Below, one piece after another: positions 50,067-59,990 of a stretch of DNA of 64,000 nt. Both the position numbers and the translations under genes were made by a program. Below the pieces are notes generated by a model. The model made no database searches, was not told where the DNA came from, and saw only the letters and a program-made list of their open reading frames with translations. This DNA comes from Brenneria nigrifluens DSM 30175 = ATCC 13028. GTDB taxonomy: Bacteria > Pseudomonadota > Gammaproteobacteria > Enterobacterales > Enterobacteriaceae. The first letter of the stretch is position 1. Each line of letters starts with the position of its first letter. Where the stretch lies: the NCBI RefSeq assembly GCF_005484965.1, contig NZ_CP034036.1, forward strand, positions 1,736,001-1,800,000, in the 5' to 3' direction.

Positions 50067-51635
50067 GTGCTGGTTAATAAATGTGGGTTTAAAAAGCGGG
50101 CCGTCGGCCTTCGCTGGCTTTCAGCGGTCGTCGTGTTGTCGTTAAGCGCCGCGCCGGTTTGGGCATTTTCCATTGACGATGTTGCTCAACAGGCGGAGAA
50201 GTTGGCGGCGAAAGGCTTCGAGGCGCCGAAAAGCAATCTCCCGGCACCGCTCCGTGATATGAAGTTTGCCGACTATCAGCAAATTGTATTCAATCACGAA
50301 AAATCATACTGGAATACGTTGCAGACGCCGTTCAAATTGCAGTTCTATCATCAAGGGATGTATTTTGATACGCCGGTTAAAATTAATGAAGTGACTGCCA
50401 CAACGGTAAAAGAGATTAAATATTCAGCAGATTACTTTAATTTTGGCCCGGTCAATCACGATCCCGAAACGGTGAAAAACCTTGGTTTCGCCGGTTTTAA
50501 AGTGCTCTATCCGATTAATAAAGCGGATAAAGACGATGAAATCGTCAGTATGCTGGGCGCCAGTTATTTCCGTGTGGTCGGTAAAGGTCAGGTTTACGGC
50601 CTGTCTGCGCGCGGGCTGGCTATTGATACCGCGCTGCCTTCCGGGGAAGAGTTTCCGCGCTTTCGCGAGTTCTGGATCGAACAGCCGAAACCGAACGATA
50701 AACACCTGGTGATCTTCGCATTGCTTGATTCGCCGCGCGCGACGGGGGCCTATCGCTTTGTGGTCTATCCGGGGGGCGACAGCGTTATTGCCGTTCAGGC
50801 TAAAGTCTTCCTGCGGGACAAAGTCGGTAAGCTGGGCGTGGCGCCGCTTACCAGCATGTATTTGTTCGGACCGAATCAGCCTGCGTCAACGCTGAACTAC
50901 CGCCCGGCGCTGCATGATTCAAACGGCTTGTCGATTCACGCCGGCAACGGCGAGTGGATTTGGCGACCGTTAAATAATCCCCGGCATCTGGCGGTGAGTA
51001 CCTATGCGGTAGAAAATCCGCAAGGATTTGGTTTGCTGCAGCGCGGCCGCGCTTTCTCCGCTTATGAAGATCTTGACGATCGCTACGATCTGCGTCCCAG
51101 CGGCTGGATTGAACCGAAAGGCGAGTGGGGTAAAGGTAAAGTCGAGCTGGTTGAAATTCCGACGGCGGATGAAACCAACGATAATATCGTCGCTTTCTGG
51201 ACCCCGGACGTGTTGCCTGAAACCGGTAAGCCTTTGGAACTGAGCTATCTCCTGCGTTTCACCCGCGATGAAGAGAAACTGCATTCGCCGGATGTCGCCT
51301 ATGTTCAGCAGACCCGTCGTTCCACCGGGGATGTAAAACAGTCGAACCTGATTCGTCAGCCCGATGGCACTACCGCTTTTATCGTCGACTTTGTCGGACC
51401 GACGCTAAAAGCGCTGAATGAGGAAACCTCCGTTACCTCTCAGGTCAGTATCGGCGAAAACGGCGAGATTGTTGAAAGCAGCGTTCGTTATAACCCGGTG
51501 ACTCAGGGCTGGCGCTTGACGCTGCGTTTGCGTGTGAAAGACAATAAACAGCCAACAGAAATGCGGGCTGCGCTGATTAATGGTGAAACACCATTGACTG
51601 AAACCTGGAGTTATCAGCTACCTGCCAATGAATAA
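50067..51635 (+). CDS. mdoG: Osmoregulated periplasmic glucan synthesis protein MdoG (OpgG)
   Basis: This 522-residue periplasmic protein is needed for osmoregulated glucan backbone synthesis and branching. The signal peptide ends PVWA before FSIDDVAQQAEKLAAKG. The body matches E. coli throughout, e.g. FGPNQPASTLNYRP, LSIHAGNGEWIWRPLNNP and WSYQLPANE at the end. A GTG start preceded by AGGGGGA is well supported; it gives a slightly longer leader (RAVGLRWLSAVVVLSLSAAP). It overlaps mdoH by 8 nt. Confidence 0.96.
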   Translation: MLVNKCGFKKRAVGLRWLSAVVVLSLSAAPVWAFSIDDVAQQAEKLAAKGFEAPKSNLPAPLRDMKFADYQQIVFNHEKSYWNTLQTPFKLQFYHQGMYFDTPVKINEVTATTVKEIKYSADYFNFGPVNHDPETVKNLGFAGFKVLYPINKADKDDEIVSMLGASYFRVVGKGQVYGLSARGLAIDTALPSGEEFPRFREFWIEQPKPNDKHLVIFALLDSPRATGAYRFVVYPGGDSVIAVQAKVFLRDKVGKLGVAPLTSMYLFGPNQPASTLNYRPALHDSNGLSIHAGNGEWIWRPLNNPRHLAVSTYAVENPQGFGLLQRGRAFSAYEDLDDRYDLRPSGWIEPKGEWGKGKVELVEIPTADETNDNIVAFWTPDVLPETGKPLELSYLLRFTRDEEKLHSPDVAYVQQTRRSTGDVKQSNLIRQPDGTTAFIVDFVGPTLKALNEETSVTSQVSIGENGEIVESSVRYNPVTQGWRLTLRLRVKDNKQPTEMRAALINGETPLTETWSYQLPANE

Positions 51636-54177
51636 GTCAACTTCCCCCCTCGATTACATCGGGAAATTGCCCTTGCCTGCCGAGCAGGCGAGGGTTCTGC
51701 GCGAAAAGCTGTCACCGGCAGAGATTATCGATCAGTCGGCATTGCATCAGGCATTGGCCGGCGACGGCCAGGTCAAGACTCAGACGGAAGAAGATGCCGC
51801 GCTGAGTTCGGTTCAGACGCGTCTGGAAATGGCCTGGCCCGACGGCTTGAATAACGGCGGTCAACTGGGCAAGGATACGCAAGGGCGGATCGCATTGAAG
51901 GCGATGCCGACGATCGCGCGTTCCTCCATGTTTCCCGATGTCTGGCGTACTAATCCGCTGGTTCGCTGGTGGGAAAGTTTACTGGGCCGGACGGTGCCGC
52001 CTCGCCATCACACCACCCCTGAAGAAACCATCGCTGAAAACCGATGGCGCATAGTGGGGACGGTGCGGCGTTATATCCTGCTGATTCTGACGCTTTTTCA
52101 GACGGCGATTGCCACCTGGTATATGAAAACCATCCTACCTTATCAAGGCTGGGCGCTGATCGACCCATTTGAAATGGCCGGTCAGCCGTTGATGCAATCC
52201 TTCCTGCAACTGCTGCCGTATGTATTGCAGAGCGGCATTCTTGTGCTGTTCGCGGTACTGTTCTGCTGGGTTTCCGCCGGTTTCTGGACTGCCCTGATGG
52301 GGTTTCTGCAACTGCTGATCGGACGGGATAAGTACAGCATCTCTTCCACCACGGTTGGCGATGAGCCGCTCAATCCGGAACACCGTACCGCGCTTATCAT
52401 GCCTATCTGCAACGAGGATGTCGCGCGCGTTTTTGCCGGCCTGCGCGCCACCTATGAATCCGTGGCCGCCACCGGGATGCTCGATCACTTCGATATTTAT
52501 GTGTTGAGCGATAGTAACGATGCGGATACCTGCATCGCCGAGCAGAAAGCCTGGATGGAGCTTTGCCGGGATGTGGACGGGGCGGGACGAATCTTTTACC
52601 GCCGCCGCCGCCGCCGGGTAAAACGCAAGAGCGGCAACATTGATGATTTCTGCCGTCGCTGGGGCAGTCAGTACAGCTATATGGTTATTCTGGATGCGGA
52701 CAGCGTGATGAGCGGCGAATGTCTGACCTCTCTCGTCCGACTGATGGAAGCGAACCCGAACGCGGGGATTATCCAGTCCTCGCCGAAAGCGTCGGGCATG
52801 GATACGCTGTATGCGCGTTGCCAACAGTTCGCCACCCGCGTCTACGGTCCGTTATTTACCGCCGGGCTGCATTTTTGGCAACTGGGCGAATCCCATTATT
52901 GGGGCCACAACGCCATTATCCGGGTGAAACCCTTTATCGAGCACTGCGCGCTGGCGCCGTTGCCGGGCGAGGGGTCGTTCGCCGGAGCCATTCTTTCCCA
53001 TGATTTTGTCGAAGCGGCATTGATGCGCCGCGCCGGATGGGGGGTGTGGATCGCCTATGATCTGCCGGGCAGCTATGAGGAGTTGCCGCCTAACCTGCTG
53101 GATGAGCTGAAACGCGATCGCCGCTGGTGTCACGGCAACTTGATGAACTTCCGGCTGTTTCTGGTTAAAGGCATGCACCCGGTTCACCGGGCGGTATTTC
53201 TGACCGGGGTGATGTCTTACCTGTCGGCGCCGCTATGGTTTATGTTCCTGATGCTGTCGACGGCTTTGCAGGTGGTGCATACCCTGATGGAGCCGCAGTA
53301 CTTTCTGCAACCCAGACAGTTATTTCCCGTATGGCCGCAGTGGCGTCCGGAGCTGGCTATCGCGCTATTCTCCACCACGCTGGTGCTGCTGTTTTTACCG
53401 AAATTATTAAGCGTGATCCTGATTTGCGCCAAAGGCGCGAAGGCCTATGGCGGCGCTTGCCGGCTGTTTATTTCCCTGCTGATAGAGATGCTGTTCTCCG
53501 TACTGCTGGCGCCGGTCAGAATGCTGTTTCATACCGTCTTTGTGGTTAGCGCTTTCCTTGGGTGGTCGGTACAGTGGAAATCGCCGCAGCGTGACGACGA
53601 CGCTACCCCCTGGAAGGAAGCCTTTATTCGCCACGGTTCCCAATTAACCCTGGGACTGGTTTGGGCGATAGGGATGGCGTGGTTGGATCTGCGTTTCCTG
53701 TGGTGGCTTTCGCCGATCGTGTTCTCATTGATTCTTTCACCGTTTGTTTCGGTTTATTCCAGCCGCGCCACGCTGGGGCTGGCTTGTAAACGCGCCAAAC
53801 TGTTGCTGATCCCTGAGGAATATGAGCCGCCGCGCGAACTTGTGGCCACCGATGAGTATTGTCGGTTGAATCGTCAGCGCAAGCTGGAGCATGGTTTTAT
53901 TCAGGCGGTTTTTGATCCGTCAATCAATGCGCTGGCCAGCGCGATGGCCACTGCCCGCCATCGTTTCAGCCAGGCGATTGAAGCGGTACGCGAACAGAAT
54001 GTCAACGATGCGCTGGGTCGCACGCCGCAGGATGTCGGCAATAACCAGCGCTTGGCGCTGTTAAGCGATCCGGTAACGATATCCCGTCTCCATTACCGTG
54101 TATGGCAGCAGCCGGAACGGTATGCCGCGTGGTCCGACTATTACCGCGAATTGCCGCCGCCGGTAATCAAGGGGTAA
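51628..54177 (+). CDS. mdoH: Glucans biosynthesis glucosyltransferase MdoH (OpgH)
   Basis: This 849-residue inner-membrane enzyme polymerises beta-1,2-glucose from UDP-glucose; in E. coli it also links nutrient status to FtsZ. The GT2 domain shows PICNEDVARVFAGLRATYE, the DxD-like VILDADSVMSGE, LSHDFVEAALMRRAGWGVW and the acceptor motif KRDRRWCHGN (QxxRW variant). About eight transmembrane helices surround it, and the extended N-terminal domain is present. Translational coupling with mdoG by overlap is usual. Confidence 0.96.
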   Translation: MNKSTSPLDYIGKLPLPAEQARVLREKLSPAEIIDQSALHQALAGDGQVKTQTEEDAALSSVQTRLEMAWPDGLNNGGQLGKDTQGRIALKAMPTIARSSMFPDVWRTNPLVRWWESLLGRTVPPRHHTTPEETIAENRWRIVGTVRRYILLILTLFQTAIATWYMKTILPYQGWALIDPFEMAGQPLMQSFLQLLPYVLQSGILVLFAVLFCWVSAGFWTALMGFLQLLIGRDKYSISSTTVGDEPLNPEHRTALIMPICNEDVARVFAGLRATYESVAATGMLDHFDIYVLSDSNDADTCIAEQKAWMELCRDVDGAGRIFYRRRRRRVKRKSGNIDDFCRRWGSQYSYMVILDADSVMSGECLTSLVRLMEANPNAGIIQSSPKASGMDTLYARCQQFATRVYGPLFTAGLHFWQLGESHYWGHNAIIRVKPFIEHCALAPLPGEGSFAGAILSHDFVEAALMRRAGWGVWIAYDLPGSYEELPPNLLDELKRDRRWCHGNLMNFRLFLVKGMHPVHRAVFLTGVMSYLSAPLWFMFLMLSTALQVVHTLMEPQYFLQPRQLFPVWPQWRPELAIALFSTTLVLLFLPKLLSVILICAKGAKAYGGACRLFISLLIEMLFSVLLAPVRMLFHTVFVVSAFLGWSVQWKSPQRDDDATPWKEAFIRHGSQLTLGLVWAIGMAWLDLRFLWWLSPIVFSLILSPFVSVYSSRATLGLACKRAKLLLIPEEYEPPRELVATDEYCRLNRQRKLEHGFIQAVFDPSINALASAMATARHRFSQAIEAVREQNVNDALGRTPQDVGNNQRLALLSDPVTISRLHYRVWQQPERYAAWSDYYRELPPPVIKG

Positions 54178-54193
54178 TCGCCTTAAAACGCAT

Positions 54194-54225
54194 AAAAAGC
54201 AACGGTGGCGCCGTTGCTTTTTTTT
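54194..54225 (+). terminator. Terminator of mdoGH
   Basis: AAAAAGCAACGG and CCGTTGCTTTTT form a 12-bp stem around TGGCG, followed by more T residues. It starts 16 nt after the mdoH stop. Confidence 0.88.
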
Positions 54226-54293
54226 GCGTGTAATTTAATCGTCGATAAATTGTCAGGAACCAATGGGATACTAACAACGTCCAGCCTGCCGGG

Positions 54294-55520
54294 TTAATCT
54301 CCCGGCAGCTCAATTCTTGAGGAGCGGCGCTGTAGGCTTCTCCAGGAGTAAATCACGTTGAGCATCACCACCAACGCGGTAACGATAAATACCGCCCGGA
54401 AACCGTAGGTCGCGGAGATGGATGCGCCTATCACCGGGCCCGCCACATTTCCCACATCGCGAAACGACTGGTTATAACTGAATATCCGTCCGGCGACATG
54501 ATTGGAGGAATGATAAATCAGCAATGTCTGCACCGCCGGCAGTAACGCCCCGTCCGCCGCGCCCAGCAGGAAACGAAGCACGCCCAGTTGCCAGGGGGAC
54601 TGAACAAAGGCCATTGGAATCAATAATAAAACCGACACCACCAGCATGGCGATCAGAATGCGCTCCGGGCCGATTTTGTCGCCTAACTTGCCCAATCTCG
54701 GCGCGCTGATAAGCGCGGATACGCCGGGAATGGCGGCGATCATTCCGCTGATAAAGGCCAAGTTTTGCGTATGCCCGGCCAAATCGCGCACGAATAGCGT
54801 GAGTATCGGCGATACCGATCCCGTGGCGACCTGGATAATCAACGTAGTAATAAACAGACTTAATACCAGCCTGGGGTTTTTCAGCGAGGTCATCACCTGA
54901 CGGCCGCTAAGCATATCTTTTTTACGGATGGTGGTAAAACGTTCCCGAATGTAGATCAGGGTGATCAGAAAGCAGATAAACAGCACCGCGGCGGTGATGA
55001 AAAACACCGGGCGTAAGCCATAGGTATCCGCCAGATAGCCGCCGATCAGAGGGCCGATAAGCGCACCGCTTACGGCGCCGGTTGACAGCGTTCCCAGCGC
55101 CCATCCGCTTTTATTGCGCGGAACCTGAGTGGCGATTAATGCATTGGCGTTAGGAACAAAACCGCCCAGAATACCTAGGGCGGCCCGCAGGAACAGGAAT
55201 TGCCATATATTTTGCGCCAGACCCATAAGTATCATAACGATGCACATACCCAGCGCGGAGCGTAGCAGCATCAGCTTACGCCCCTTGCGGTCGGCGAGTC
55301 GTCCCCAAAAAGGAGAGGCGATGGCGGAGAAGAGAAAGGTAATGCTGAAAACCACGCCGGACCACATATTCAGCGCTTCGTGGCCGGTGACGCCAAGCTG
55401 TTCAACGTAGAGCGGAAGAAAAGGCATGACCAGACTGAATGCGGCTCCAGTGAAAAAACAGCCTAACCAGGCAACATAAAGATTACGCTTCCAATCAATA
55501 GGCTCCGTTTCTGCTGTCAT
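54294..55520 (-). CDS. mdtG: MFS multidrug transporter MdtG
   Basis: This 408-residue protein has twelve predicted helices. The N-terminus NLYVAWLGCFFTGAAFSLVM, motif A SPFWGRLADRKGRKLMLLRS and GILGGFVPNANALIATQVPR match MdtG (YceE), which exports fosfomycin and deoxycholate in E. coli and is under MarA/SoxS control there. GGAAACTT precedes the ATG. It is in the E. coli place between mdoGH and lpxL, while yceK and msyB are absent. Confidence 0.93.
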   Translation of the reverse strand: MTAETEPIDWKRNLYVAWLGCFFTGAAFSLVMPFLPLYVEQLGVTGHEALNMWSGVVFSITFLFSAIASPFWGRLADRKGRKLMLLRSALGMCIVMILMGLAQNIWQFLFLRAALGILGGFVPNANALIATQVPRNKSGWALGTLSTGAVSGALIGPLIGGYLADTYGLRPVFFITAAVLFICFLITLIYIRERFTTIRKKDMLSGRQVMTSLKNPRLVLSLFITTLIIQVATGSVSPILTLFVRDLAGHTQNLAFISGMIAAIPGVSALISAPRLGKLGDKIGPERILIAMLVVSVLLLIPMAFVQSPWQLGVLRFLLGAADGALLPAVQTLLIYHSSNHVAGRIFSYNQSFRDVGNVAGPVIGASISATYGFRAVFIVTALVVMLNVIYSWRSLQRRSSRIELPGD

Positions 55521-55743
55521 AAGTTTCCGTTAACGTATTGCTGTTTTTATGGGAGAGGGCTGGCAAAAAAAGGTAAAAATCAGTTATTGCATAACAGGCT
55601 ATCTATTAAGTATGAGCCGCTTAAAGGATATCGGCAAGATAATCATTATAAGCTGCTAAGAATACGACTGTTTTTCAAGAGGGCGAACGTCAGACGGGGA
55701 AGATCATCCACGCCGGCCGCCGCGGATGGTCTCTTTATCAGGG

Positions 55744-56664
55744 TTAATAGAGCGATGCTTCGCCGTCCGGGCGGGTTTTAAAACGGCGATGCAACCACAT
55801 ATACTGGTCGGGCGCCAACAGGATATTTCGCTCTACGAGCTTATTCATCCAGGTCGCGGCGGCGGCTTCGCTGGCGAGAGGTATGTCCGATTCAACCGGC
55901 TGAATCAGCAGCTCATAGCCTCTGCCTTGCGGCAGGCGGCGCGGCACAAAAGGCACAATGGCCGGTCTGGCCGCTTTGGCCAGCATATAGCTTCCCACCG
56001 TGGTGGCGGCTTTATCAACGGCAAACAGCGGTACGAATACGCTGCTGCGCGGACCATAATCATGATCGGGCGCATACCAGATAATTTCACCCTGTTTAAG
56101 CGCCCGGATCATGCCTTTCACGTCCTTCCGGTCGAGCATCGATTTGTTGGAGCGCATTCTTCCCCAGGTCTGCAACCAGTCAAGCAATTTGTTATCGTTA
56201 GGACGATAGACGCCAATGCCGGCATTATGAATACCAAAGATGCGGGCGCCCAGTTCCAGCGTCAGAAAATGCAGACCGATCAGCAATATTCCCTGCTTTT
56301 CCTCACGTAACCGCCGGATATGTTCAAGGCCTTTTACCGTAAACCAGCGCTCTATACGCCAGTCGGGCCAGAACCAGGCCATGCCGGTTTCAAGTATCCC
56401 CATCCCCACGGCTTCAAAGTTTTTTCTGACCAACTCCCTGCGTTCGGCCGGCGGCATATCCGGAAAACATAGCTCAAGATTCCGGGTGGTGATTTCAACA
56501 CGGCGCGGCAGCAGGCGTATCGACAGGTGACCGAGACCGGTGCCGATACGATAAAGCAGAGGATAAGGCAGAAACACCACCAGATAAAGGATGCCGATGC
56601 CCAGCCAGGTTAACCAATAACGCGGGTGCAATAATGAACGATTAAAAACAGGGAGTTGTGTCAT
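55744..56664 (-). CDS. lpxL: Lauroyl-Kdo2-lipid IVA acyltransferase LpxL
   Basis: This 306-residue inner-membrane enzyme adds the secondary laurate chain of lipid A. The catalytic HX4E motif is HFLTLE in LLIGLHFLTLELGARIFG. VYRPNDNKLLDWLQTWGRMR and SNKSMLDRKDVKGMIRALK match E. coli. The ATG at 56664 (MTQLPVFNRSLLHPRYWLTW) equals the E. coli start; the longer frame upstream to 56868 has no match. An N-terminal membrane anchor is visible. Confidence 0.96.
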   Translation of the reverse strand: MTQLPVFNRSLLHPRYWLTWLGIGILYLVVFLPYPLLYRIGTGLGHLSIRLLPRRVEITTRNLELCFPDMPPAERRELVRKNFEAVGMGILETGMAWFWPDWRIERWFTVKGLEHIRRLREEKQGILLIGLHFLTLELGARIFGIHNAGIGVYRPNDNKLLDWLQTWGRMRSNKSMLDRKDVKGMIRALKQGEIIWYAPDHDYGPRSSVFVPLFAVDKAATTVGSYMLAKAARPAIVPFVPRRLPQGRGYELLIQPVESDIPLASEAAAATWMNKLVERNILLAPDQYMWLHRRFKTRPDGEASLY

Positions 56665-56933
56665 GGTCTCAGTATCAAATTCTGGTGCGTACAGGCACTC
56701 ATACTTGCAAAAGAATAAATGGAATTTCCACTCGACAGGATAGAGTATTGCGGCACTTTCATGGGAAAACAAATTTCTGAGGCGCTCTAGCCTGATTTTC
56801 ATAAAAAATAAGTGAATATATAATGATATCATCAACAACCGGCGGTTGGTAAGCGTTGACGGCATCAAGACGGATAGGCCCGGTCACCCGCTGATTCCGG
56901 ACCCCGTATCTATTCGGACTCGGTATTTTAACT

Positions 56934-58028
56934 TCACCGTTTAAATACGCCCTGGGCGTAACGCGGTTCACTGCGCCAGTACTGGGGCGGCGCCTTTACC
57001 TGCTCCCCCAGTCTGGCCGCCGCATGCCACGGCCAGCGAGGATTAAAGAGAATGGCGCGGGCCAGGGCGACGGCGTCGGCTTCGCCGGTAGCCACAATCG
57101 CTTCAGCCTGTTCGGGTTCGGTAATCAACCCGACGGCAATGGTGGCAATGCCGACTTCCTGTTTGATGCGCTGGGCATAGGGTACCTGATAGTTTGGTCC
57201 CGGCTGGATTTGCTGCTCTGCGGACAGGCCGCCGCTGGAGACATGAATAAAGTCGCAGCCTGATGCATGTAAAGCCTCGGCGAGTTGAACGGATTGTTCC
57301 ATATCCCAGCCGCAGGCTACGCCATCCGTGGCCGAGATGCGCACGCCGACCGCTTTATGCGCCGGAAATACCCGCCGAACCGCGTTATAAACGGCTAAAA
57401 CCAGGCGCATGCGGTTCTGCAATGAACCGCCGTATTCATCCGTGCGGTAATTTGCCAGGGGGGACAGAAACTGGTGCAGTAAATAGCCATGCGCGGCATG
57501 AAGCTCTATCAAATCAAAGCCAAGGCGGTCCGCCCGCTTGGCTGAGTCGACGAAGGATGCGATCAGCTGGTTGATTTGCCGGGTGGTCATTGCCAGCGGG
57601 GCCGGGTCTTTTTCATTGTAGGGAATATCCGATGGCGCGACCGTCTGCCATCCTCCCCGTTCGGGGCTCAGCAGGGCGCGCCCGCTCCACGGCACGTCGC
57701 TTGACGCTTTGCGACCGGCATGGGCCAGTTGGATCCCCAGGGGAATAGCCGAGTATTTTTTTATCGCCTGAATAACGGAGCCAAGGGCCTCTTCGGTGTC
57801 CTGATCCCATAAGCCCAGGTCGTGGGATGAAATCCGGCCTTCCGGCGCCACGGCGGTGGCTTCCAGAATTAACAGCCCGGCGCCGGAATGGGAGAGATTG
57901 CCCAAATGCATGGTATGCCAGTCGGTCGCTTTGCCATCCTCCGCCGAGTATTGGCACATGGGGGCAATGATGATGCGGTTAGGGAGTGTGAGTTTACCGA
58001 GCGACAAGGGAGAGAATAGCTGACTCAT
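56934..58028 (-). CDS. Old yellow enzyme-family NADH:flavin oxidoreductase (YqjM-like)
   Basis: This 364-residue TIM-barrel FMN enzyme belongs to the YqjM-type branch. Cys25 (IIAPMCQYS) tunes the flavin, and the substrate-binding His pair lies in LIELHAAHGYLLHQFLSPL. FMN-binding VGLITEPEQAEAIV and DAVALARAILFNPRWPW are near the end. It reduces activated alkenes; the natural substrate is unknown. It is not part of the E. coli lpxL-trhO block and was probably inserted there. Confidence 0.9.
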   Translation of the reverse strand: MSQLFSPLSLGKLTLPNRIIIAPMCQYSAEDGKATDWHTMHLGNLSHSGAGLLILEATAVAPEGRISSHDLGLWDQDTEEALGSVIQAIKKYSAIPLGIQLAHAGRKASSDVPWSGRALLSPERGGWQTVAPSDIPYNEKDPAPLAMTTRQINQLIASFVDSAKRADRLGFDLIELHAAHGYLLHQFLSPLANYRTDEYGGSLQNRMRLVLAVYNAVRRVFPAHKAVGVRISATDGVACGWDMEQSVQLAEALHASGCDFIHVSSGGLSAEQQIQPGPNYQVPYAQRIKQEVGIATIAVGLITEPEQAEAIVATGEADAVALARAILFNPRWPWHAAARLGEQVKAPPQYWRSEPRYAQGVFKR

Positions 58029-58257
58029 ACGACGACCTTGGTTGGTGATTTTCCGATGAAATCCGGAAAGCGACGATCCGGATTAATATAGAGCAATAAT
58101 CTTCTAACTATAAGCGCACTATTTCATATCCCACTATCAATTTCACCTCCTGACAGCGATTGCGCTATCAGGTATGATGCCGGGCTGTTGCGCCGGTCAG
58201 GATAAATCCGGCGCTGAGCGGTAACGATTAACCTCAATGAAGACAGGAAAGTACACC

Positions 58258-59325
58258 ATGCCAGTGTTACATAACCGGGTTTCCAATGAGGAGCTGAAAG
58301 CGCGCATGCTGGCTGAAACCGAGCCGCGTACTACAGTCTCTTTCTATAAATATTTCACGCTTGACGATCCCAAAGCGTTTCGCGATCGCCTGTATACCCG
58401 GTTTGCGCCACTCAAGGTATTTGGTCGCATCTATATCGCGGCGGAAGGTATCAATGCGCAGATCAGCGTGCCGAATAACCAGTTCGCCGCCTTTAAAAGC
58501 GTTTTGTTCTCCGCCCATCCCGCGCTTGACCAGATTCGGCTGAATATTGCGTTGGACGATGATGGAAAATCATTCTGGGTTCTGCGCATGAAAGTTCGTG
58601 ACCGCATTGTGGCCGACGGCATCGATGACCCAACCTTTAATCCGGCGCAAGTCGGGCAGTATCTGCAAGCCGAACAGGTGAACGCCATGGCGGACGACCC
58701 CGATACGTTATTTGTCGATATGCGTAATCATTATGAATACGAGGTCGGACACTTTGAAAATGCGCTGGAAATCCCCTCGGATACCTTCCGCGAGCAGCTC
58801 CCGATGGCGGTGGAGATGCTCAATCATCAGCGGGATAAAAATATCGTCATGTACTGTACCGGGGGGATCCGCTGCGAGAAAGCGAGCGCTTATATGCTCC
58901 ATCACGGTTTTAAACATGTTTACCATGTTGAAGGCGGTATTATCGAGTATGCCCGTCAGGCTAAAGCGCAGGGGCTGCCGCTGAAGTTTATCGGCAAAAA
59001 CTTTGTCTTTGATGAACGGATGGGCGAACGAATTTCCGATGAGGTGATCGCCCATTGTCATCAGTGCGGCGCCGCTTGCGACAGCCATACCAACTGCCGT
59101 AATGAAGGCTGCCATCTGTTGTTTATCCAGTGCCCGACGTGTGCGGAAAAATATGCCGGCTGCTGTAGCGCGGCCTGTCAGCAAGAGCGGCAACTACCGC
59201 TGGAAGAGCAACGCGCCCGCCGCAGCGGCCGTGAAAACGGCATGAAGATTTTTAATAAATCGAAAGGATTGTTGCAATCCACATTAGGTATTCCTTCACC
59301 GCCCGCCGAGGGTGAGGAAAAGTAA
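58258..59325 (+). CDS. trhO: tRNA uridine(34) hydroxylase TrhO (YceA)
   Basis: This 355-residue protein makes ho5U34 in tRNA using O2. An N-terminal acylphosphatase-like domain (YIAAEGINAQISVPNNQFAA) precedes a rhodanese domain with the active Cys in IVMYCTGGIRCEKASAYMLH. A Cys-rich C-terminal part follows (HCHQCGAACDSHTNCRNEGC; CPTCAEKYAGCC). I take ATG 58258 (MPVLHNRVSN) with AGGAAAG upstream, which matches E. coli, rather than 58237. Confidence 0.95.
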   Translation: MPVLHNRVSNEELKARMLAETEPRTTVSFYKYFTLDDPKAFRDRLYTRFAPLKVFGRIYIAAEGINAQISVPNNQFAAFKSVLFSAHPALDQIRLNIALDDDGKSFWVLRMKVRDRIVADGIDDPTFNPAQVGQYLQAEQVNAMADDPDTLFVDMRNHYEYEVGHFENALEIPSDTFREQLPMAVEMLNHQRDKNIVMYCTGGIRCEKASAYMLHHGFKHVYHVEGGIIEYARQAKAQGLPLKFIGKNFVFDERMGERISDEVIAHCHQCGAACDSHTNCRNEGCHLLFIQCPTCAEKYAGCCSAACQQERQLPLEEQRARRSGRENGMKIFNKSKGLLQSTLGIPSPPAEGEEK

Positions 59326-59334
59326 TGATAGTAA

Positions 59335-59363
59335 AAAGCCCTTTCATCTGTTGAAAGGGCTTT
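59335..59363. terminator. Terminator between convergent trhO and yceI
   Basis: AAAGCCCTTTCA and TGAAAGGGCTTT form a 12-bp stem with a 5-nt loop. It lies 10 nt after trhO and 23 nt after yceI on the other strand, so it can serve both. Confidence 0.78.
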
Positions 59364-59385
59364 AATCGGACGTGGCGATGTTCGC

Positions 59386-59964
59386 TTATTTCTGACGTAC
59401 GCCTTCGACGGAAATTATCAATTCAACCTCTTGAGACGCGGGCCCCAGGTCGTTGGTGATATTAAAGTCTTTCAGCTTGATGGTCCCTTCCGCTTCAAAA
59501 CCGGCGCGATAGTTGCCCCAGGGATCGTTGCCCTGACCGATCAGTTTAGCGTCCAGCTTAACCGGTTTGGTTACGCCGTTTAAGGTCAGGTTTCCGGTGA
59601 TATCGTACTCATCACCGTCTTTTTTCACCTCAGTAGAGGTGAAGGTGGCTTGCGGGAACTTGGACACATTCAGGAAGTCGGCGCTGCGGATATGCTTGTC
59701 GCGTTCGGCGTGGTTGGTATCGACGCTGTTGGTGTTGATGGTAACATTCACCTTATCAGCCGCGGGGTTCTTTTCATCGAAAGTAAAAGTCCCGTCAAAA
59801 TCGTTAAAGCCGCCATAAATCCAGCTATAGCCCAAATGGTTGATGCGGAATTGAATAAACGCGTGCTGACCTTCCTTATCGAACTTGTAATCGGCGGCCA
59901 GGGCCGATCCGGCGGAGGCCAGCAGGGAAAAGGCCGTCAGGCCCAGTAATGTTTTTTTCAGCAT
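59386..59964 (-). CDS. yceI: YceI-family periplasmic lipid/isoprenoid-binding protein
   Basis: This 192-residue precursor has the signal peptide MLKKTLLGLTAFSLLASAGS ending SALA, then ADYKFDKEGQHAFIQFRINH. The YceI lipocalin-like fold is marked by WIYGGFNDFDGTFTFDE and HIRSADFLNVSKFPQATFTS. E. coli YceI is induced by high pH and binds an isoprenoid. It lies 26 nt after yceJ in the same orientation, an operon as in E. coli. Confidence 0.94.
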   Translation of the reverse strand: MLKKTLLGLTAFSLLASAGSALAADYKFDKEGQHAFIQFRINHLGYSWIYGGFNDFDGTFTFDEKNPAADKVNVTINTNSVDTNHAERDKHIRSADFLNVSKFPQATFTSTEVKKDGDEYDITGNLTLNGVTKPVKLDAKLIGQGNDPWGNYRAGFEAEGTIKLKDFNITNDLGPASQEVELIISVEGVRQK

Positions 59965-59990
59965 TGGTATTTCTCCATAAATCCAGAAAG